Below, piece after piece: positions 59,076 to 64,000 of a stretch of DNA of 64,000 bases. The notes below the pieces were generated by a model that was given only the letters and a program-made list of their open reading frames with translations, was not told the origin of the DNA and did not search any database. This DNA comes from DATAQC01 sp038238185. Lineage in GTDB: Bacteria; Actinomycetota; Acidimicrobiia; Acidimicrobiales; AC-14. Position numbers and translations under genes: made by a program. Each line of letters begins with the position of its first letter. The stretch's first letter is position 1. The stretch is taken from contig JBBRXY010000006.1 of the NCBI GenBank assembly GCA_038238185.1, forward strand, positions 1-64,000, written 5' to 3'.

Positions 59076-60764
59076 GTGGCCGACGAGATCCTGCGGGGAT
59101 TGGCCGAGGAGTACTGGGACGCCCTGCTCGAGACCAGCCCGACGATGGCCGCGGTCATGGGCGATCACCGCTTCGACGACCGCATCGAAGAGTTCTCGGC
59201 GGGGGCCGAGGCCGCGCGCCGTGCCCGGTGGGCGTCGATCCTCGAACGGGCATCCCTCGTGGATCAGCGAGGTTTCGATACCGACGATGCCGTCACCCAC
59301 GGTCAGCTCACCGCCGAGATCGGCGACGCGATCACCCTGATCGACGCCCGCCTGGTGGAGCTGGCATCCGATCAGATGACTGGCTTCCACGTGGAATTTC
59401 TGCAATCGCTCCCGGTCATGTCGGCTTCCGACCCGATCTCGGCGGACATGCTGGTCGAACGTTTCCGCCACGTTCCCGACGCACTCGAACAAGCGACGGA
59501 GCGCTTTCTCGCCGGCGCACGGGCAGGCCGCACGCCTGCGGCCATCTGCGTGTCCCGCTCGATCAACGTGATCGAGGGTTACCTCGCCTCGCCGTTCGAC
59601 GGCGATGTGATGTGCACTCTCGCGGGCCCGACCGACTGGGACGGCGAAGTCCAATGGCGCCTGGCCCTGCGCCAGGTTGTCGAGCAGGCGGTTCGTCCGG
59701 CCTACCAGCGGTTGGCCGGACGGCTGACCGAGGAGCTGCTGCCCCTGTCCCGCGACGACGACCACTGTGGCCTGTCGTGGCTGGCCGACGGGCCCGAGCT
59801 CTACGCCGCCCTGGTCGCCCACCACACCAGCGTCGACCTTTCGGCCGAGGAGATCCACCGCATCGGAATGGAAGAGGTGACCGAGAGGCTCCCGTCCGAG
59901 TATGCCGAGGCCGGGGGTCGCCAGTTCGGCATCACCGGCGCTCCGGGTGTCCTCGAACGACTCCGCGACGACCGGTCACTCCGCTACGCGACGGGTGCCG
60001 AGATCATGGCCGACGCTCGCCGAGCCTTCGAGGCCGCGTCGGAGGCCATGGCGGACTGGTTCGGCCGGCTTCCCGAGGCGCCCTGCACGATCGAGCCGGT
60101 GCCAGAGTTCCTGGCCGCCGACGCTCCCAGCGCCTACTACTTCCCGCCGCCGACGGACGGGTCCCGTGGGGGCACCTACTACGTGAACACCCACCGCCCG
60201 GAAGACAAGGCGCGCTACGAGACCGCGTCTATCGCGTTCCACGAGGCCATCCCCGGGCATCATCTCCAGCTCGCCATCGCTTCCGAGCTGACCGGCCTAC
60301 CCCGATTCCGGCGCTTCTCGCTGTCGAACACCGCCTACGTGGAGGGGTGGGGCCTGTACGCCGAACGCCTGGCCGAGGAGATGGGGCTGTACGGCAGCGA
60401 CCTCGATCGCCTGGGGATGTTGGCGGCCGATTCGATCCGGGCGTGCCGGTTGGTCGTCGATACAGGCCTGCACGCCATGGGCTGGAGTCGTGCTCGGGCC
60501 ATCGAGTTCATGGCCGCCCACACTCCGGTGTCGGTGGAGGAGGTCACCGTGGAGATCGACCGCTACATCGGCATGCCCGGCCAGGCCCTCGCCTACAAGT
60601 TGGGTCAGCGGGAGATCATCCGTCTGCGGGAGTCGGCGCGCTCCCGCCTCGGGGCCGGCTTCGACGTCAAGGGCTTCCACGACGCCGTCCTCGGATCGGG
60701 CGCCGTCGGCCTTCCCATGCTCGCCTCGCTGGTGGAGGGATGGGTCACCTCGAGATCGGTGTGA
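59076..60764 (+). CDS. DUF885 family zinc metallopeptidase-like protein
   Basis: A 562-residue soluble protein of the DUF885 family, a thermolysin-like zinc fold. The zinc box is HEAIPGHHLQ (H-E-x-x-x-G-H-H), with the third ligand and partner in YVEGWGLYAERLAEEMGLY. The C-terminal IGMPGQALAYKLGQ and GAVGLPMLASLV are also family marks. It probably hydrolyses peptides; no signal peptide is visible. GTG 59076 was chosen for the leaderless promoter; an ATG at 59028 would add 16 residues. Confidence 0.85.
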   Translation: MADEILRGLAEEYWDALLETSPTMAAVMGDHRFDDRIEEFSAGAEAARRARWASILERASLVDQRGFDTDDAVTHGQLTAEIGDAITLIDARLVELASDQMTGFHVEFLQSLPVMSASDPISADMLVERFRHVPDALEQATERFLAGARAGRTPAAICVSRSINVIEGYLASPFDGDVMCTLAGPTDWDGEVQWRLALRQVVEQAVRPAYQRLAGRLTEELLPLSRDDDHCGLSWLADGPELYAALVAHHTSVDLSAEEIHRIGMEEVTERLPSEYAEAGGRQFGITGAPGVLERLRDDRSLRYATGAEIMADARRAFEAASEAMADWFGRLPEAPCTIEPVPEFLAADAPSAYYFPPPTDGSRGGTYYVNTHRPEDKARYETASIAFHEAIPGHHLQLAIASELTGLPRFRRFSLSNTAYVEGWGLYAERLAEEMGLYGSDLDRLGMLAADSIRACRLVVDTGLHAMGWSRARAIEFMAAHTPVSVEEVTVEIDRYIGMPGQALAYKLGQREIIRLRESARSRLGAGFDVKGFHDAVLGSGAVGLPMLASLVEGWVTSRSV

Positions 60765-60782
60765 GTGACGCCTGCTCGATCG

Positions 60783-61103
60783 TCAGAGACCGGGCGGCGT
60801 CCCGCTCAGGATTTGCTCCACGGTGGGGGCCAGCACGTCGGCGTGCTGTGGTCTGCCTCCTGAGCCGGCAGGCTCGGCATTGCCTCCTGAGCCGGCAGGC
60901 TCGAGCGTCGGCGTCGATCCGGGTTCGACCATGGCGGCTTCGGCGCCGGCGGCCAGCTCGTGTTGCACGGCGGTGATCTGAGGTCCGAGGCGGACGGCGT
61001 CTTCGGGGCGGTACTGGGTCTCGGCAAGGTGCTGCTGCTCAACGAGCTCGACGAGCTGAAGCTCGAGACCCACCAGGTGGTCTTCGAGGCGGGGGTCGGT
61101 CAT
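60783..61103 (-). CDS. Hypothetical acidic protein
   Basis: A 106-residue protein with a helical N-terminal half (LEDHLVGLELQLVELVEQQH) and a low-complexity C-terminal half with two EPAGSGG copies. No family is recognised. The ATG at 61103 follows a GGGGA. Convergent with the DUF885 gene. Confidence 0.5.
   Translation of the reverse strand: MTDPRLEDHLVGLELQLVELVEQQHLAETQYRPEDAVRLGPQITAVQHELAAGAEAAMVEPGSTPTLEPAGSGGNAEPAGSGGRPQHADVLAPTVEQILSGTPPGL
60853..60906. repeat. Two 27-bp tandem repeats in a hypothetical gene
   Basis: Two near-identical copies coding EPAGSGG. Each contains the inverted repeat GAGCC-GGCA-GGCTC. Confidence 0.85.
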
Positions 61104-61204
61104 GGGAGCAGTATCCCCTTTCCAGGCGACGGCTAAGCCTTTTCGTCTGCCGGCGACGTAACCTGTTCCGGGGGCAACCGATGCCACCGGGCGAGGAGGC
61201 ACCG

Positions 61205-61501
61205 ATGAAGTTCCTGGTCGTGTGGAAGATGGAGATCTCCAGGCTCTCGGCGGAGATGATGAAGACCGTCCTGCGGATGCCCGACTACGCCAAGCCGCTG
61301 GAGCAAAGCGGCAAGGTCGTGGGCCGCTACCACATCGTGGGCTACCACGGCGGGGCCTGGATCTTCGATGTCGATTCGAACGACCAGCTGGAGATGTTGC
61401 TGGCCCAGATGCCCGTGTACAACTTCTCGCACTTCGACGTGTACCCCCTGGCCGACATGTCGTCGCTTCCCGTGGTTCCCCCGGGTGAGGGGAACGTCTA
61501 G
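61205..61501 (+). CDS. Muconolactone isomerase-like small protein
   Basis: A 98-residue dimeric alpha/beta barrel-type protein (MKFLVVWKMEI, GRYHIVGYHGGAWIFDVDSN, VYNFSHFDVYPLADMS). The pattern resembles muconolactone delta-isomerase and related small domains. No aromatic-degradation gene is adjacent, so the catalytic role is doubtful. GAGGAGG lies 6 nt before ATG 61205, which rules out the upstream ATG at 61181. Confidence 0.7.
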   Translation: MKFLVVWKMEISRLSAEMMKTVLRMPDYAKPLEQSGKVVGRYHIVGYHGGAWIFDVDSNDQLEMLLAQMPVYNFSHFDVYPLADMSSLPVVPPGEGNV

Positions 61502-61575
61502 GCCACGCCCTTCGTGGTCACGGCCGATGGCGCGACCCCGGTGGCGGGTGGCGGGGTCCAGGTGCGGCGACGCGC

Positions 61576-62238
61576 CTGACCCGGCCCTTTGCCGACCGGG
61601 CCGAGGCAGGCCGGGCTCTGGCCGCGGCGCTCGACGGGTACGCCGGACGCTCCGATGTCGTCGTCCTCGGCCTCCCGAGGGGAGGTGTTCCCGTGGCCTA
61701 CGAAGTGGCGGCGGCCCTCGCCGCACCCCTCGATGTCTTCGTCGTGCGCAAGCTCGGCGTGCCCGGCCATGCCGAGCTGGCCATGGGCGCCATCGCCACG
61801 GGCGGCGTCGTCGTCATGAACCCGGGCGTGGTCTCGTCCTTGGCCATTTCCGCCACGACCATCGCCGAGTTGGTGGCCCGGGAGACGGTCGAGCTCGACC
61901 GCGGCGAGAAGCGGTATCGCGACGATCGTCGGTTTCCCGACCTCGACGCCAAGACGGTGATCGTCGTCGACGACGGGCTGGCGACGGGGGCAACCATGCG
62001 AGCCGCAGTCGAGGCCCTCCGTGCCCGGCGACCCCGCCGCGTGGTGGTGGCCGTCCCCGTCGGGGCGGCATCGACGTGTCGCGACCTGCGCCGAGTGGCC
62101 GACGAGGTGGTCTGTGTCCTGTCGCCGACGGGGTTCGACGCGGTTGGTCGCTGGTACGTGGACTTCGCCCCGCCCGCCGACGACGAGGTTCGTCGCCTGG
62201 CGGCCGGGCCTGCCCGCCCGGGCGACGTCGTCGGCTGA
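61576..62238 (+). CDS. Phosphoribosyltransferase-family protein
   Basis: A type I PRTase-like protein of about 220 residues. PRPP loop: VIVVDDGLATGATM. The N-terminal LTRPFADRAEAGRALAAAL and VVVLGLPRGGVPVAYEVA are normal for the family (COG1926-like), but the only standard start in frame is GTG 61693, which would cut this part off. The coordinates here use CTG 61576 as a provisional start. A non-standard start or a base error upstream would explain it. Substrate unknown. Confidence 0.7.
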   Translation: MTRPFADRAEAGRALAAALDGYAGRSDVVVLGLPRGGVPVAYEVAAALAAPLDVFVVRKLGVPGHAELAMGAIATGGVVVMNPGVVSSLAISATTIAELVARETVELDRGEKRYRDDRRFPDLDAKTVIVVDDGLATGATMRAAVEALRARRPRRVVVAVPVGAASTCRDLRRVADEVVCVLSPTGFDAVGRWYVDFAPPADDEVRRLAAGPARPGDVVG

Positions 62239-62306
62239 CAGGCGACAGCGGCCCTCGGCCCGGGGATGCCACGATGGGCTGAGGCCGGAACCAGAGGAGG
62301 AAGTCG

Positions 62307-63395
62307 ATGGCGCACGAGGTGCAAGGCGTGGTGGCGACCTCGGCGGGCGCCCCGGTGAGTCTGGAGACGGTGCTCGTGCCCGACCCTGGTCCGGGCGAGG
62401 CTCTCGTGCGCGTGCAGGCGTGCGGCGTGTGCCACACCGATCTTCACTACCGGGACGGGGCGATCAGCGACGACTTCCCGTTCCTGCTCGGCCACGAGGC
62501 TGCGGGTGTGGTTGACGCCGTCGGTGACGGCGTGACGGGCGTCGCCCCCGGAGACTTCGTGATCATCGCCTGGCGGGCGCCGTGCGGCGCATGCCGGTCG
62601 TGCCGACGGGGGCGGCCCTGGTACTGCTTCGACAGCTTGAACGCCACCCAGAAGATGACCCTTGCCGACGGCACCCCGCTGAGCCCGGCGCTGGGCATCG
62701 GTGCCTTCGCCGAGCTCACCCTGGTGGCGGCCGGCCAGGCGGTCAAGGTGCCGGAGGCCCGCCCCGAGGCGGCCGGGCTGGTCGGCTGCGGGATCATGGC
62801 CGGTATCGGGGCGGCCCTGCACACCGGGGCTGTTCAACGGGGCGACACGGTGGCCGTGTTCGGCTGCGGGGGAGTGGGCAACGCCGCCATCGCCGCGGCC
62901 GGGTTGGCCGGGGCCCGCCAGGTGATCGCCGTCGACATCGACAACCGCAAGCTCGCCGCCGCCAGGGAGTTCGGGGCCACCGACACCGTGAGCTCACGGG
63001 AGGGCGACGTGGTCGAGGCGGTCAGGGGGCTCACCGGCGGTTTCGGAGTCGATGTGGCCGTCGAAGCCGTCGGGCTTCCCGAGACCATGCTCCAGGCGTT
63101 CTACGCCCGCGACCTGGCCGGCACGCTCGTGCAGGTCGGTGTCCCTTCACCCACGATGACCGTTGAGCTCCCGATGCTCGACTTCTTCGGGCGAGGAGGG
63201 TCGTTGAAGCCCTCGTGGTACGGCGACTGCCTCCCCAGCCGAGACTTCCCGATGCTGATCGACGCCTATCTGGCCGGCCGGCTTGACCTCGACCGTTTCG
63301 TGTCCGAGACCATCGCCGTCGACCAGGTGGAGGAGGCATTCGGACGCATGCAGCGCGGCGAGGTGCTTCGCTCCGTCGTCGTGTTCGGTACCTAG
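62307..63395 (+). CDS. Zinc alcohol dehydrogenase, S-(hydroxymethyl)mycothiol dehydrogenase-like
   Basis: A 362-residue class III-type zinc dehydrogenase. Catalytic zinc: CGVCHTDLHY and GHEAAGVV. Structural zinc: the four cysteines of CGACRSCRRGRPWYC. NAD fold: VFGCGGVGNAAIAAAG followed by the acidic VDID. Overall layout is that of mycothiol-dependent formaldehyde dehydrogenases of actinobacteria, though other alcohols are possible. AGGAGGAAG lies just before the ATG, a strong start. Confidence 0.85.
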   Translation: MAHEVQGVVATSAGAPVSLETVLVPDPGPGEALVRVQACGVCHTDLHYRDGAISDDFPFLLGHEAAGVVDAVGDGVTGVAPGDFVIIAWRAPCGACRSCRRGRPWYCFDSLNATQKMTLADGTPLSPALGIGAFAELTLVAAGQAVKVPEARPEAAGLVGCGIMAGIGAALHTGAVQRGDTVAVFGCGGVGNAAIAAAGLAGARQVIAVDIDNRKLAAAREFGATDTVSSREGDVVEAVRGLTGGFGVDVAVEAVGLPETMLQAFYARDLAGTLVQVGVPSPTMTVELPMLDFFGRGGSLKPSWYGDCLPSRDFPMLIDAYLAGRLDLDRFVSETIAVDQVEEAFGRMQRGEVLRSVVVFGT

Positions 63396-63403
63396 TCCTA
63401 GTG

Positions 63404-64000
63404 ATGGAGGACGAGCATCACGATGTCGTGGTGGTCGGTGCGCGGTGCGCCGGTTCGCCTCTGGCCGCCCATCTGGCCCGGGCCGGCCTGTCCGTCGCCG
63501 TCGTCGACCGCGCCCGGTTCCCGAGCGACACGGCGTCGACGCATCTCTTCCAGGCGAGCGGTCTGGCCGTTCTCGGCCGCCTCGGGTTGACCGACCGACT
63601 GGTGGCCACCGGTGCGCCATGGCTGGAGATGGCCGACTTCAAGCTGGGAGGGTTCACCGCGCGCGTGCCCTGGACCAGGGAACCAAGCGACCCGGGACCG
63701 GCCATCTGCATCCGGCGGCCGGTGCTCGACGCGATCCTCCTGGCGGCCGCCCAGGAAGCGGGGGCCACCGTGCACACGGCGACGCGCGTCACCGCGTTGG
63801 TGAGGGACCGCCAGCGGGTCACCGGGGTCGTGGCCGAGGGCGACGGTGGCGAGCGCCGCATCCTGGCTCCCCTCGTAGTTGGGGCCGATGGGCGGTCGTC
63901 GAAGGTGGCCCGCCTGGTGGGTGCTCGCACCTACAACGTGTCGCCCAACGAGCGTTTCGGCTTCTGGGCCTACTACGAGGGGGCGAAGTGGTCGCCGCCG
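63404..64000 (+). CDS. FAD-dependent oxidoreductase (partial, runs off the window)
   Basis: An open frame of 199 codons with no stop before the window end. The N-terminal FAD fold is VVVVGARCAGSPLAAHLARA and the second FAD contact is VVGADGRSSKVARLVG, as in geranylgeranyl reductase-like and aromatic hydroxylase-like flavoproteins. The substrate-binding part lies outside the window. The gene begins 9 nt after the dehydrogenase stop, so the two probably form an operon. Confidence 0.8.
   Translation, partial: MEDEHHDVVVVGARCAGSPLAAHLARAGLSVAVVDRARFPSDTASTHLFQASGLAVLGRLGLTDRLVATGAPWLEMADFKLGGFTARVPWTREPSDPGPAICIRRPVLDAILLAAAQEAGATVHTATRVTALVRDRQRVTGVVAEGDGGERRILAPLVVGADGRSSKVARLVGARTYNVSPNERFGFWAYYEGAKWSPP

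Overview
The window reads as chromosomal DNA of a high-GC actinobacterium. The third codon position is almost always G or C, which produces long shadow frames opposite real genes. GTG starts are common. The cytochrome oxidase set is of the actinobacterial caa3 kind, a mycothiol-type alcohol dehydrogenase is present, and so is a SARP/BTAD regulator. Gene content fits the class Acidimicrobiia best, but that placement is inference; no rRNA or tRNA gene was found.

0-18 kb is an accessory, partly decayed region. It holds a PD-(D/E)XK nuclease-like protein, two vapBC toxin-antitoxin pairs with palindromic operator candidates, an ECF-like sigma factor translationally coupled to a TPR protein, a secreted RCC1/RTX-repeat protein, a serine hydrolase, a repeat-built lipoprotein and a glycosyltransferase-methyltransferase fusion. 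Between these lie broken genes: a tyrosine recombinase tail, an ISL3-type transposase remnant, an SMP-30-like fragment, an S1 protease fragment, a GT-C fragment, a frameshifted sulfotransferase and two damaged glycosyltransferases. Tandem and dispersed short repeats are frequent here.

From engB (18.0 kb) onward the genes are intact and densely packed. 18-32 kb carries engB, a HAD hydrolase, thiGH behind a TPP riboswitch, and a lipoate block: lpdA, an E2 acyltransferase and a natural LipB-LipA fusion, so the same run makes lipoyl groups and the E2/E3 proteins that use them. A three-part membrane protein (degenerate PAP2, kinase, flippase) follows, then a PyrE-like enzyme, a diiron-type redox enzyme and an FKBP isomerase. 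32-46 kb has a sigma-70 factor with an adjacent RsbW-type ATPase, an ATP-dependent DNA ligase, treYZ for trehalose from maltooligosaccharides, PHP and metallophosphoesterase genes, a 966-residue BTAD regulator and a PLP-dependent deaminase/desulfhydrase.

46-56 kb is an extended cytochrome oxidase cluster: ctaB, then an unusual three-gene insert, then ctaC-ctaD-ctaE-ctaF-ctaG. The insert encodes a subunit I paralogue that keeps the two low-spin haem histidines but has lost the CuB ligands, the a3 ligand and the proton-channel residues, a subunit III-like protein, and a membrane-anchored blue-copper protein. This module is the strongest candidate for something undescribed.

56-64 kb holds serS, a 44-residue membrane peptide with sdhC and sdhD (no sdhAB nearby), a DUF1059 protein, a DUF885 peptidase, a PRTase, an S-(hydroxymethyl)mycothiol dehydrogenase-like enzyme and a truncated FAD oxidoreductase.

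A recurring regulatory signature is a TA-N3-T box, usually beginning TAG, ending 6 or 7 nt before the start codon. It marks likely leaderless genes and helped fix several starts.
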